Assembly: GCA_947472705.1 (NCBI GenBank)
Contig: CANJDA010000004.1
Coordinates: 1-32,179 of the forward strand
DNA: 32,179 nucleotides
Source of the DNA: Flavobacteriaceae bacterium
GTDB taxonomy: Bacteria; Bacteroidota; Bacteroidia; Flavobacteriales; Flavobacteriaceae
Reading direction: 5' to 3'
Position 1 is the first letter of the stretch. Each line of letters opens with the position of its first letter. Position numbers and translations under genes: made by a program. The notes beneath the pieces were generated by a model that worked only from the letters and a program-made list of their open reading frames with translations, had not been told where the DNA came from and searched no databases. Below are positions 9,441 through 18,563 of the stretch, in pieces.

Positions 9441-10301
9441 TTATCCTTTCAAAGCTTCTGCTCCACCTACAATCTCTAAGATTTCATTGGTAATTGCAGC
9501 CTGACGTGCTTTGTTATAAGTCAGTTTCAATTGGTTTCTTAATTCCGTTGCATTATCCGTTGCTTTGTGCATTGCGGTCATACGCGCTCCATGTTCGGAA
9601 GCAAAAGAATCTCTAATGGATTTGTACAATTGTGTCTTTAATGATTTTGGAATCAAAGTCAATACAATTTCTTCTTTGGCAGGTTCAAAAATATAGTCTG
9701 CTGCTGCTACAGGTGTGTCTGTTGCTACAGGTGCTAATGGCAAAAACTGCTCTGTCTGTACTATTTGAGTAGCGGCGTTCTTGAACTGATTGTACACCAC
9801 TTCAATTTTATCATACTCACCCGAAATAAATTTCTCAGTCAACACATCTGCAATAGCAGCTACATTGTCAAAAGTAAGTTGGTCAAAAACTTCGCTTCTG
9901 TTGGCAATAACAGTATTTGTTTTTCGTAATACATCGTTTCCTTTTTTACCAATAGCAAAAATATCAACTTGTTTTCCTTCGTAACTATCGGCTATCGATT
10001 TGGCTTGCTTAATGACATTGGTATTGAAAGCACCACACAAACCACGATTTGAAGTAATAGCTACAACTAAAACTTTGTTTACTTCGCGTTGAGTTGTGTA
10101 TTGTCCACCTGCACCGCCTTCTAAAGTAGCGCTTACGCTTTGTAATAATTCCGTTAATTTTTCGGCATAAGGGCGCATTGCTGTAATAGCATCTTGTGCT
10201 TTTTTCAACTTTGCGGCAGAAACCATCTTCATCGCCGATGTAATTTGCATCGTCGACTGAACGGAAGTAATTCTATTACGGATTTCCTTTAAGTTTGCCA
10301 T
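9441..10301 (-). CDS. atpG: F0F1 ATP synthase subunit gamma
   Basis: MANLKEIRNRITSVQSTMQITSAMKMVSAAKLKKAQ...SNRGLCGAFN...ATDNATELRNQLKLTYNKARQAAITNEILEIVGGAEAL. Confidence 0.98.
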   Translation of the reverse strand: MANLKEIRNRITSVQSTMQITSAMKMVSAAKLKKAQDAITAMRPYAEKLTELLQSVSATLEGGAGGQYTTQREVNKVLVVAITSNRGLCGAFNTNVIKQAKSIADSYEGKQVDIFAIGKKGNDVLRKTNTVIANRSEVFDQLTFDNVAAIADVLTEKFISGEYDKIEVVYNQFKNAATQIVQTEQFLPLAPVATDTPVAAADYIFEPAKEEIVLTLIPKSLKTQLYKSIRDSFASEHGARMTAMHKATDNATELRNQLKLTYNKARQAAITNEILEIVGGAEALKG

Positions 10302-10305
10302 TTTT

Positions 10306-10380
10306 TAAATTTGAAAATGTGATAATTTGAAAATTTGAAAATGCTTTACACCATCTTCAAATTTTCAAATACTCAAATTA
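10306..10380. repeat. AATTTGAAAAT-type repeats with inverted arms between atpA and atpG
   Basis: Direct repeats of (A)ATTTGAAAAT in 10308-10343; 10324-10342 AATTTGAAAATTTGAAAAT pairs with 10361-10379 ATTTTCAAATACTCAAATT (17/19). Confidence 0.8.
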
Positions 10381-11958
10381 TTAATTATATTTTGCTGATA
10401 ATTCTTTAGCCGTTTTCTCTAAAACATCAGTAATAGTATCATCTAACTTACCTGCTTTCAAAGCATTTAAAACGTCTCTGTGTTTGTTATTCAAATAATC
10501 GATATAATCTCTTTCGAATTCTTTTACTTTGTTTACCGGAACGTTTCTCAATAAGTTTTTAGAACCTGCATAGATAATCGCTACTTGGTCTTCAACTGTA
10601 TATGGGTCGTTTACGGCTTGTTTCAAGATTTCAACGTTTCTTTTTCCTTTTTCGATTACGTTTAAAGTAACCGCATCCAAATCAGATCCGAATTTAGCAA
10701 ACGCTTCCAATTCACGGAATTGTGCTTGGTCTAATTTCAAAGTACCCGCTACTTTTTTCATCGATTTAATTTGAGCATTACCTCCCACACGAGATACCGA
10801 AATACCTACGTTAATAGCAGGACGAACCCCTGAGTTGAACAAATCTCCATCAAGGAAAATCTGACCATCGGTAATCGAAATTACGTTAGTTGGGATATAG
10901 GCCGAAACGTCTCCCGCCTGGGTTTCGATAATTGGTAACGCTGTTAATGAACCTCCCCCTTTTACAATTGGTTTCAAGCTATCTGGCAAATCATTCATGT
11001 TTTTGGCGATATCATCATCGGCAATAACTTTACACGCTCTTTCTAATAAACGAGAGTGTAAGTAGAATACGTCTCCAGGATAAGCCTCACGTCCTGGTGG
11101 TCTTCTTAACAACAAAGACACCTCACGGTAAGCCACCGCTTGTTTTGATAAATCATCATAGATAATCAAAGCAGGACGCCCTGAATCTCGGAAATATTCT
11201 CCGATAGCAGCACCGGCCATTGGAGCATATACTTGCATTGGAGCTGGGTCAGAAGCATTAGCGGCTACGATAACAGTATATGCCATCGCTCCTTTTTCTT
11301 CTAATGTTTTAGCAATTCCAGCTACTGTAGACGCTTTTTGTCCTATCGCCACATAGATACAGAATACAGGTTGCCCTGCATCGTAAAATTCTTTTTGGTT
11401 CAAAATGGTATCAATACAAACCGTAGTTTTACCTGTTTGACGGTCACCAATAACCAACTCACGTTGTCCTCTACCTACTGGAATCATCGCATCGATAGAT
11501 TTGATACCTGTTTGTAATGGCTCAGTAACGGGTTGACGGAAGATAACTCCAGGCGCTTTTCTTTCTAATGGCATCTCGTATAAGTCACCGCCAATTGCTC
11601 CTTTACCATCGATTGGCTCACCAAGTGTGTTTACAACACGACCCACGATTTGCTCACCTACTTTCAAAGAAGCGATACGTTGAGTTCTTTTTACTATAGA
11701 TCCTTCTTTGATTCCAGTTGATGGTCCTAAAAGTACTACCCCAACATTGTCTTCTTCTAAGTTCAAAACGATAGCTTCTAAACCGTTTTCGAATTGTACC
11801 AACTCACCGTATTGTGCGTTTGACAACCCGTAAACACGAGCAATACCGTCTCCTACTTGAAGTACAGTTCCCACTTCTTCCAACGTAGCACCCGATTGAA
11901 ATCCTTCTACTTGTTTCTTTAATATTGCTGAAATTTCAGCAGCTTTAATTTCCGCCAT
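10381..11958 (-). CDS. atpA: F0F1 ATP synthase subunit alpha
   Basis: [15 protein letters not shown] Walker A, full-length alpha subunit sequence. Confidence 0.99.
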   Translation of the reverse strand: MAEIKAAEISAILKKQVEGFQSGATLEEVGTVLQVGDGIARVYGLSNAQYGELVQFENGLEAIVLNLEEDNVGVVLLGPSTGIKEGSIVKRTQRIASLKVGEQIVGRVVNTLGEPIDGKGAIGGDLYEMPLERKAPGVIFRQPVTEPLQTGIKSIDAMIPVGRGQRELVIGDRQTGKTTVCIDTILNQKEFYDAGQPVFCIYVAIGQKASTVAGIAKTLEEKGAMAYTVIVAANASDPAPMQVYAPMAGAAIGEYFRDSGRPALIIYDDLSKQAVAYREVSLLLRRPPGREAYPGDVFYLHSRLLERACKVIADDDIAKNMNDLPDSLKPIVKGGGSLTALPIIETQAGDVSAYIPTNVISITDGQIFLDGDLFNSGVRPAINVGISVSRVGGNAQIKSMKKVAGTLKLDQAQFRELEAFAKFGSDLDAVTLNVIEKGKRNVEILKQAVNDPYTVEDQVAIIYAGSKNLLRNVPVNKVKEFERDYIDYLNNKHRDVLNALKAGKLDDTITDVLEKTAKELSAKYN

Positions 11959-11980
11959 TTTGATATCTCTTTAATGGTAT

Positions 11981-12508
11981 TTAATTACTAAACTCTCTTT
12001 TTAATTCCTGTAACCTATTGGCCACAGAAGCATTGTATTGTTTGTCTCCAATTCTCAAGATAAACCCACCAATAATTGCTGGATCTACAATGTTCTGAAT
12101 GGTTATTTTTTTATCTGAAATAGTGGCCACTTTTGCCATAACTTTTGCTTCTAATTCGGCTGTGATAGGAAAAGCAGTAGTAACCTTTGCGGTTTCCATG
12201 CCGTTCATTTCATCAAACTGATGATTGAATTGTGTAGCTATTGAGGCTAATATTTCAAATCTTTTATTTTCTTGTAGCAATCTAAATAGCGACTTGGTTT
12301 CACCTTGAACCGAACTAAAAATTTCGGTCAATGCATTCATTTTTAAATCGGCTGCAATGATTGGGCTAGCCAAAAACTCGCTTAAATCTGAATTGTCAGC
12401 AACCGTAGTAACGATGTTATTCATATCATCATTTACAAGTGTAGCATTTCCGTTTGAAACCGCTATTTCTATTATTGCTTTTGCGTATCTAATCGCTGCT
12501 CTTGACAT
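11981..12508 (-). CDS. atpH: F0F1 ATP synthase subunit delta
   Basis: MSRAAIRYAKAIIEIA...; C-terminal DPAIIGGFILRIGDKQYNASVANRLQELKREF; position between atpF and atpA. Confidence 0.96.
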   Translation of the reverse strand: MSRAAIRYAKAIIEIAVSNGNATLVNDDMNNIVTTVADNSDLSEFLASPIIAADLKMNALTEIFSSVQGETKSLFRLLQENKRFEILASIATQFNHQFDEMNGMETAKVTTAFPITAELEAKVMAKVATISDKKITIQNIVDPAIIGGFILRIGDKQYNASVANRLQELKREFSN

Positions 12509-12513
12509 AACGA

Positions 12514-13014
12514 TTAATTTAGTTTAACATCACCTAACATTTTCTCAATCAATTTGGTTTGAGATTCATTGTTAGCTAATTCGTCTTTTAATAATTTTTG
12601 AGCAATCTCTATAGATAATGAAGAAACTTGTTCTTTCAATTCTACCATTGCTGCATTTTTTTCGCTGTTGATGGCTGCTTTAGCTTGTTCAATCATTTTT
12701 TGACCTTGAACTTGCGCTTCTGTTTTAGCATCATTAATCATTTTTTCTTTGATTTCACGAGCTTCTTTCATCATAGCATCTCTTTCTAATCTAGCATCAG
12801 CTAATAATTTCTCATTATCTGATTTTAGATTTTGCATTTCTTTTTTAGCATTTTCTGCAGATTGTAAAGCATTTTTAATACCTTCTTCTCTTTCATTAAC
12901 TGCATCAAGAATTGGTTTCCATGCAAATTTTTTCAACAATAAAATTAATCCGATGAAAATTAAGGATTGCCAAAAGAACAAACCAAACGAAAAATCATTT
13001 ATTAACTTTTCCAT
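12514..13014 (-). CDS. atpF: F0F1 ATP synthase subunit b
   Basis: One TM followed by charged helix: FFWQSLIFIGLILLLKKFAWKPILDAVNEREEGIKNAL. Confidence 0.97.
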   Translation of the reverse strand: MEKLINDFSFGLFFWQSLIFIGLILLLKKFAWKPILDAVNEREEGIKNALQSAENAKKEMQNLKSDNEKLLADARLERDAMMKEAREIKEKMINDAKTEAQVQGQKMIEQAKAAINSEKNAAMVELKEQVSSLSIEIAQKLLKDELANNESQTKLIEKMLGDVKLN

Positions 13015-13047
13015 ATTATATAATTAAAGTCTTTCTTGTTTAAATAA

Positions 13048-13078
13048 AACAAAAACCACAACCAACCGTTGCGGTTTT
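13048..13078 (-). terminator. Terminator/attenuator-like hairpin between atpE and atpF
   Basis: Minus strand AAAACC-G-CAAC-GGTTG-GTTG-T-GGTTTT then TGTTTTATTT; 10 of 11 stem pairs. Confidence 0.6.
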
Positions 13079-13094
13079 TGTTTGGTTTTTTGTA

Positions 13095-13292
13095 TTAAGA
13101 TACTGCGAATAAAGCAGCAAATCCAATACCTTCAATAAGGGCCGCTGCAATAAGCATCACAGTTTGAATTTTTCCTGTTGCTTCTGGTTGACGAGCGATA
13201 GCCTCTAATGCAGAACCACCGATTCTACCAATACCAAGACCAACTCCGATAACCACTAATCCAGCTCCTACTAAATGAAGATTTCCTTCCAT
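13095..13292 (-). CDS. atpE: F0F1 ATP synthase subunit c
   Basis: 65 aa, GAGLVVIGVGLGIGRIGGSALEAIARQPEATGKIQTVMLIAAALIEGIGFAALF. Confidence 0.98.
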   Translation of the reverse strand: MEGNLHLVGAGLVVIGVGLGIGRIGGSALEAIARQPEATGKIQTVMLIAAALIEGIGFAALFAVS

Positions 13293-13357
13293 AATGTATA
13301 TATATTTAATTAAACATTCTAATTAAAGCGGCTGCACAAAAGGCATTCGCTGTTTTA

Positions 13358-14491
13358 TTAATGATGCCCTTCTTCGTGATGGTGCTCCTCAACGGCTGAA
13401 CCAAAATACAAAGCGGTTAACATCGTGAAAATATAGGCTTGTAATAATGTTACTAAGATTTCGATTAAAGAAATGATAAACGATAAAACAAAAGCCAACG
13501 GACTTCCTATCCAGCTTTTAAAAACAAACATCATCCCAATCAAACTCATCAATACAATATGCCCCGCAAACATGTTGGCATACAAACGAATCATTAATGA
13601 AAATGGCTTGATAATAGCTCCCATAAGTTCTATAGGGGCCAAGATAAACTTCATGGGTACTGGAACACCTGGCATCCAAAAAATATGTTTCCAATAGTTT
13701 TTGTTTGCTGTAAGTGTAGTAATTATAAAAGTTACTACAGCTAATCCAAAGGTAACGGCTATATTTCCAGTTACGTTAATTCCAAATGGAGTCATCCCAA
13801 CTACATTTAAAAACCAAATAAAAAAGAATACGGTTAATAAATGACTCATGTATTTTTTATACTTTTTTTCGCCTATGTTTGGAATAGCAATTTCATCACG
13901 AACAAACAATACTATGGGTTCGAAGAATCGACCAGCTCCAGCAGCTACTCCTCCATTTTTGGAATACGACTTTCCTAAACTTCTGAATAATAAGACCATT
14001 AATAAGGCAACAACCAACATGGTAAACACTCCTTTGGTAATAGAAAAATCTAATGGTTTTGCGTTTGTAGGATGCTCTTCATCGCCAGTTAACGTTCCTG
14101 AAGCATCTGTTTTGTATATTTTTTCGTGGTGTAAAACGTAGTAATTTCCATTTGACTCAGCTACACTTTCTCCGTGATTAAATTTTGAAGAAGAGAAAAC
14201 TTCCAGTTTTCCATTGTCCCAAAGAATAATTAGAAGCGGGAAACCATAATGTTTTCCTGCTGCTTCATCAGCAAATAAAGAAAAATCATGACCGTCTAAA
14301 ACGTGATGGTTTTTAACTTCATCTATTTTTTCTTTCATTGCTTCTTTTTCATCAAGCTTTTCGGTTTTTAACTCAGCCTTAGGAGCCGTTTGTACCGATA
14401 AAGTATCAGATGAATTTGCAAATCCGTTTAGAGAAATTAATGCTAATAATGCAACTAAAATATATAGAAGTGGTTTTTTTGAAAGCACCAT
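13358..14491 (-). CDS. atpB: F0F1 ATP synthase subunit a, with long N-terminal extension
   Basis: C-terminal half contains conserved subunit a region MKFILAPIELMGAIIKPFSLMIRLYANMFAGHIVLMSLIGMMF; N-terminal signal-like segment plus ~110 residues; His-rich C-terminus EEHHHEEGHH. Confidence 0.97.
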   Translation of the reverse strand: MVLSKKPLLYILVALLALISLNGFANSSDTLSVQTAPKAELKTEKLDEKEAMKEKIDEVKNHHVLDGHDFSLFADEAAGKHYGFPLLIILWDNGKLEVFSSSKFNHGESVAESNGNYYVLHHEKIYKTDASGTLTGDEEHPTNAKPLDFSITKGVFTMLVVALLMVLLFRSLGKSYSKNGGVAAGAGRFFEPIVLFVRDEIAIPNIGEKKYKKYMSHLLTVFFFIWFLNVVGMTPFGINVTGNIAVTFGLAVVTFIITTLTANKNYWKHIFWMPGVPVPMKFILAPIELMGAIIKPFSLMIRLYANMFAGHIVLMSLIGMMFVFKSWIGSPLAFVLSFIISLIEILVTLLQAYIFTMLTALYFGSAVEEHHHEEGHH

Positions 14492-14605
14492 AATTATGAA
14501 TTATCTATATTATATTTTTCAAATTTGGTGCAAAAGTACAATTTTAATTAATATTAAAAAGTATAACTTTATTTTTTTTTGAGGAATTACCAATTATAAA
14601 ACGAT

Positions 14606-15004
14606 TTACTGTTTATTGTTTAAAATTCTTATGGTAGCAAGTGTTTCTATTATTAGAAAGTAAATAAAAATTAGAAAAAAATTGGTTTTTTCAATAGACG
14701 TGTACGGAAGATGAATTGCTAAAATAGGCTTAACCAAAAGATAGGCTATTATCATTTTTAAAGTTGTTAGAAATAAGAAAGCATAGCCAACATAGTTTTT
14801 CATGTTTTGAAAGACCATATTTAGTGCGAAAACAATAAATGCAGAGAATAAGGTGAAAAGTAAATAAAGCAATGCTACACTATATTGAAATTGACTTTCA
14901 ATAGTACTTGAAACCAAAAAATATAATAGTGTTTTATGAATGGCGAATCCTATAAGTCCTGCTATTAATACAATTAATAGTGAATGATATTTTTTTAATT
15001 TCAT
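14606..15004 (-). CDS. Small 4-TM membrane protein in the AtpI position (possibly DUF6168)
   Basis: 132 aa with four hydrophobic segments, between AtpZ-like gene and atpB. Confidence 0.75.
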   Translation of the reverse strand: MKLKKYHSLLIVLIAGLIGFAIHKTLLYFLVSSTIESQFQYSVALLYLLFTLFSAFIVFALNMVFQNMKNYVGYAFLFLTTLKMIIAYLLVKPILAIHLPYTSIEKTNFFLIFIYFLIIETLATIRILNNKQ

Positions 15005-15007
15005 TTA

Positions 15008-15235
15008 TTATTCTGATTTATTAATGTCTTTTAATTGACGGTTAATGTTGTAAAACGAAATACCAACACCAATAAGGGTGAGTATTTTTACATATACATT
15101 ATATGGGTTTGGATATTTTTGATCTAACCAGTTCCCTAAATAGGAAAACAAGAAGATAATTACTCCCATTTGGATTGGAATAGTAATCAGGGCCAACCAT
15201 TTATTAGGCGATTTTTTCTTCTGGGGATTGATCAT
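15008..15235 (-). CDS. AtpZ/AtpI family protein
   Basis: 75 aa, two TM helices, PNKWLALITIPIQMGVIIFLFSYLGNWLDQKYPNPYNVYVKILTLIGVGISFYNINRQL. Confidence 0.85.
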   Translation of the reverse strand: MINPQKKKSPNKWLALITIPIQMGVIIFLFSYLGNWLDQKYPNPYNVYVKILTLIGVGISFYNINRQLKDINKSE

Positions 15236-15608
15236 TACTAACCATGTTTTTTACATGAGGTTTCATTACACAAGTGGCGCTAAATTCAGCTCCAGGTTCT
15301 ACGGATAGTTTACCACATATTACTTCGCCTTTAATATGCGCTTTTGATTTAATATTTAGTATTTCTTGTACTTGAATTTTGCCTTCAAATATACCTTCTA
15401 TGTCTGCATTTTTACAAACAATATCACCTTTTACACTTGCTGCTGGGCCAATAACTATTTTCCCTTTAGATTGAAAATTACCTATTAAGTGACCATCCAA
15501 TCGGAAATCAGCTGGAGACATAATGTCCCCTTTAATAGTAGTTCCTTCAACTATTCTATTTGTTTTACCTAAAAGATCGGTATATGATTTTGGACTTTTT
15601 TCAAACAT
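15204..15608 (-). CDS. Bactofilin family polymer-forming protein
   Basis: NRIVEGTTIKGDIMSPADFRLDGHLIGNFQSKGKIVIGPAASVKGDIVCKNADIEGIFEGKIQVQEILNIKSKAHIKGEVICGKLSVEPGAEFSATC, typical bactofilin beta-helix. Confidence 0.95.
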   Translation of the reverse strand: MFEKSPKSYTDLLGKTNRIVEGTTIKGDIMSPADFRLDGHLIGNFQSKGKIVIGPAASVKGDIVCKNADIEGIFEGKIQVQEILNIKSKAHIKGEVICGKLSVEPGAEFSATCVMKPHVKNMVSNDQSPEEKIA

Positions 15609-15613
15609 GTTTT

Positions 15614-18511
15614 TTATCCTTTCTTTTCTTTCCCAATCTGTGGGGTTGGTGGCAATCCCATTCCTTTTGTTTCTCCTTTTGATGGTGCTCCTGGAGGCAT
15701 ATTCCCTTCAGGGCCTTTTGGGTTTCCTCCTGTGGCATTTTCTCCTTCTGGCTGGTCGGAAGCAGTGGTTTTAGCTGCTTCTTTTGGCTGTTTTGGTTCG
15801 GGAGCTTTTTCATATGTCCCATCCCAATTAGGCTGTTCAGGGTTTTCAACTAAATTTCCAGCCAAGAATTCGTCTAAATTCTTTTTGATTTGAACAATTG
15901 TATAGTTTTCGACAGACATAATGATAGGTTCGTCTTGAACTTTATATTCTTTAAACTCTTTTAATACTGATGTGATTCCTATGGCTAAATCTTTAGAAGT
16001 TGCCCCATGAATAACAACAAAATTATCGGTCATCGTATAAATATCATAAGAAATAGTTAATTTTTGTAAATCTCTATCTTTAATAAATTTTTTGATTTTT
16101 TCTACCAATATTTTGGTGTTCTTATCTTCAAAATCTTTAGTTTGATAAAGTATTTTCCAGTTTTTAGAATCGTTTTTAGATAATTGCAACGCTTGTAATT
16201 TTGGTAAATCAACCGCTAAAAGAGATGCTGCTTTTTTACCTTCTTCACTATTCGGATAAGTAAGTGCAACATAATTTAACGCTTTACTAAATTCATCAAC
16301 TCCTTCTAACTTGCCAACAATTTTAGCTTTTAATAATTCAAATTTTGGTAAAATCTCTTCTCCGTTGTATCTTTCAATAGCGTTTTCTGTTGCCGTTAAA
16401 ACTGCTTTAAATTCAACGTTCTGATATTGTTTGTATATTTTTTCATAAGTCCCATTTGGTGAATCAATGTCTTCTCCTGCTTCGCTCGAGGGGTTACTTA
16501 AAATTTGGGCGTATCTAGAATTCGGATATTTAGCTATGATTTCTGCTTTCATGGCCTCTGCTTTATCTTTATTATCTAAAATTTGGTAGAGCTTGTACAA
16601 ATTATACATGGTTGGTAAAACCAATCTTTCTTCAGGATTATTTTTTAATAACTTTTCAAATTTGGCAACTGCCAGTTGATTTTCTTTAAATTTTTCTTTG
16701 TAGATAACCCCTAATTGGAAGTAAGCAAAGTTTCTTTCTTTTGACAAACTATCAATTACTTTTTCAGAGGTTGGTAATTGACTGATATAATATTCAGTGG
16801 CATACTTATCGACTTTTGACGCTATATTTTTATCTTCCTTTGTAGCATCTTTATCATCCCCTTCTTTCGTGTTATTTTTTTCTTCATCATCATTAGATGT
16901 GGTATTGTTTTTATTGGCTGATGTACGCCAATTGTCCTCTAAGTTTCTTTTGCCCCAATTTTTTAAAAATTCTTTTTTTCCATAAGCAACAGTAGTTGGA
17001 TTATAGAAATAAAAACTATTGCTGCCTGCTGAAGCTATATCTTTCATTGATGAAGCATCATCATTTTTAATATTATCGTTTTTAAAATCAACTCCGCCAC
17101 CTTTGCCTTCGTTTAATTCTTTATTTTCCTTTATTTTAGCTGTTTTCTCTGCTAATTTTTTTGCCGCTTCTTCTTTCTTTTTTAGATCTACTATGAACTT
17201 ATCAAAGTAAGCAGTTTTAGCTTCATTTGACATGTTATACAAAGAAATGATACTATCATTACGTTGCGCAATACCTTCGTATTTAATTACATCATCAAGG
17301 TTTTCTCTTTTCTTTTTTATTGAATAAAACTCCCGTGATCTTGGCTTTAATTGTACCAATGTACTGTCATAATACTTCCCAGCAGTTACATATTTTGCTG
17401 TATTAAAATAAATATCAGCTAAGTTTCTGTAGTTAGAAGCAATTAAGTAAGTGTCTCCTGATTTCTTTTTTAGTGAAGCGTTATAATATTTTTTAGCTTG
17501 AGGATAGTTTTTTCCATGATCATAAAACAAGGCCATTTGATGATTCAATACATCTAGATAAGGACGGTTTTCTCTATCAACTAATAAATCATTGTATTTT
17601 TTTAAGAAAGCAATTGTATCGCCTTTTTCATAATCGAATTGACTGGCTTGCCTGATATGAGCATGAATTACATATTGACGAGCTGCTTTTCTATGCATGT
17701 CTATAACTGATTGATAAGCTGCATAAGCACTATCCTTTTGTCCTTGTTGTTCAAAGAGTTGTGCCAATATAAATCGGTAACGTGCTTTTTCTTCTTGTGA
17801 TTTGGTAAATTGAGTAGCTATTTTAATTTTGGCTATAGCACTGTCTTTTTCTTCTAAATTTATAAATGCTTGTGCTAAAGCAGCATTAGCATCGGCAAAA
17901 ATTTGATCTTTGAATTTAATTTCGCTTAGTAATTTTCGAAGATTATTAACCGCTAAAGCATCATTCTCTAAGCGCATATTGGTTTTTTCTCTCCAAATTT
18001 TCACTTCATAAATTTTATCACTATTCGGATATTTATAAAGCACATAATTAAAGGCTTCTAAAGCTGGCACAAACCGTTGATCATAATACCTTGCCTTCCC
18101 AAGCATTAAGTGAGCTTCATCCATTTGTGGGTTTTTTTCAGAACCCTGTATGTTCATCGAATGTTTTTGAATGGCTTTGGTGGCTTTGGTTTCTGCTCTT
18201 TCAAAATTGGTGTTTTTGCTTTCTGTAGTTAAACTTTTCTCTTGAGTAATTTGCATTCTTTCTACCGGAAGTATTTCCCAAAAATTATCTTGATTTTGTC
18301 TAATCACGTCTTCTACACCTTTATCCAAGGCAATTCCACCATTATAAAGAATGTTGTATTTGGTACTTAATGCGTGTGAATTTCTGGAAAGAAAAGAGTT
18401 CCTTTTGGTAGAACAGGCTATCAAAAAAACTAATAATCCCGAGAAGACAAAATATTTAATGGTACTGGTTTTCAAAGCAAAACGTTTTTTGTTATAACGT
18501 GAAAATGTCAT
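15614..18511 (-). CDS. sprE: SprE/PorW-type TPR lipoprotein (gliding motility / type IX secretion)
   Basis: Long TPR lipoprotein beginning MTFSRYNKKRFALKTSTIKYFVFSGLLVFLIACSTKRNSFLSRNSHALSTKYNILYNG; architecture and adjacency to bactofilin as in flavobacterial SprE. ORF track start at 18574 overlaps the upstream gene; the ATG at 18511 gives a proper lipoprotein signal. Confidence 0.85.
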   Translation of the reverse strand: MTFSRYNKKRFALKTSTIKYFVFSGLLVFLIACSTKRNSFLSRNSHALSTKYNILYNGGIALDKGVEDVIRQNQDNFWEILPVERMQITQEKSLTTESKNTNFERAETKATKAIQKHSMNIQGSEKNPQMDEAHLMLGKARYYDQRFVPALEAFNYVLYKYPNSDKIYEVKIWREKTNMRLENDALAVNNLRKLLSEIKFKDQIFADANAALAQAFINLEEKDSAIAKIKIATQFTKSQEEKARYRFILAQLFEQQGQKDSAYAAYQSVIDMHRKAARQYVIHAHIRQASQFDYEKGDTIAFLKKYNDLLVDRENRPYLDVLNHQMALFYDHGKNYPQAKKYYNASLKKKSGDTYLIASNYRNLADIYFNTAKYVTAGKYYDSTLVQLKPRSREFYSIKKKRENLDDVIKYEGIAQRNDSIISLYNMSNEAKTAYFDKFIVDLKKKEEAAKKLAEKTAKIKENKELNEGKGGGVDFKNDNIKNDDASSMKDIASAGSNSFYFYNPTTVAYGKKEFLKNWGKRNLEDNWRTSANKNNTTSNDDEEKNNTKEGDDKDATKEDKNIASKVDKYATEYYISQLPTSEKVIDSLSKERNFAYFQLGVIYKEKFKENQLAVAKFEKLLKNNPEERLVLPTMYNLYKLYQILDNKDKAEAMKAEIIAKYPNSRYAQILSNPSSEAGEDIDSPNGTYEKIYKQYQNVEFKAVLTATENAIERYNGEEILPKFELLKAKIVGKLEGVDEFSKALNYVALTYPNSEEGKKAASLLAVDLPKLQALQLSKNDSKNWKILYQTKDFEDKNTKILVEKIKKFIKDRDLQKLTISYDIYTMTDNFVVIHGATSKDLAIGITSVLKEFKEYKVQDEPIIMSVENYTIVQIKKNLDEFLAGNLVENPEQPNWDGTYEKAPEPKQPKEAAKTTASDQPEGENATGGNPKGPEGNMPPGAPSKGETKGMGLPPTPQIGKEKKG

Positions 18512-18563
18512 AAATAGTATAACTAACGGGTAAAAATACGTTTCTTTTTGATATGGCAAAAAA

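Noticed and set aside
9441-14491. Absence of atpD and atpC from the ATP synthase cluster as an anomaly
   Set aside because: Separate location of atpD/atpC from atpBEFHAG is, to my knowledge, common in Flavobacteriia, so not unusual.
15523-15849. ORFs 15523..15774 (+) and 15601..15849 (-) over the 3' end of sprE
   Set aside because: Alternate-frame ORFs over the compositionally biased Pro/Gly/Lys tail of the SprE-like protein; no family resemblance and no separate control signals.
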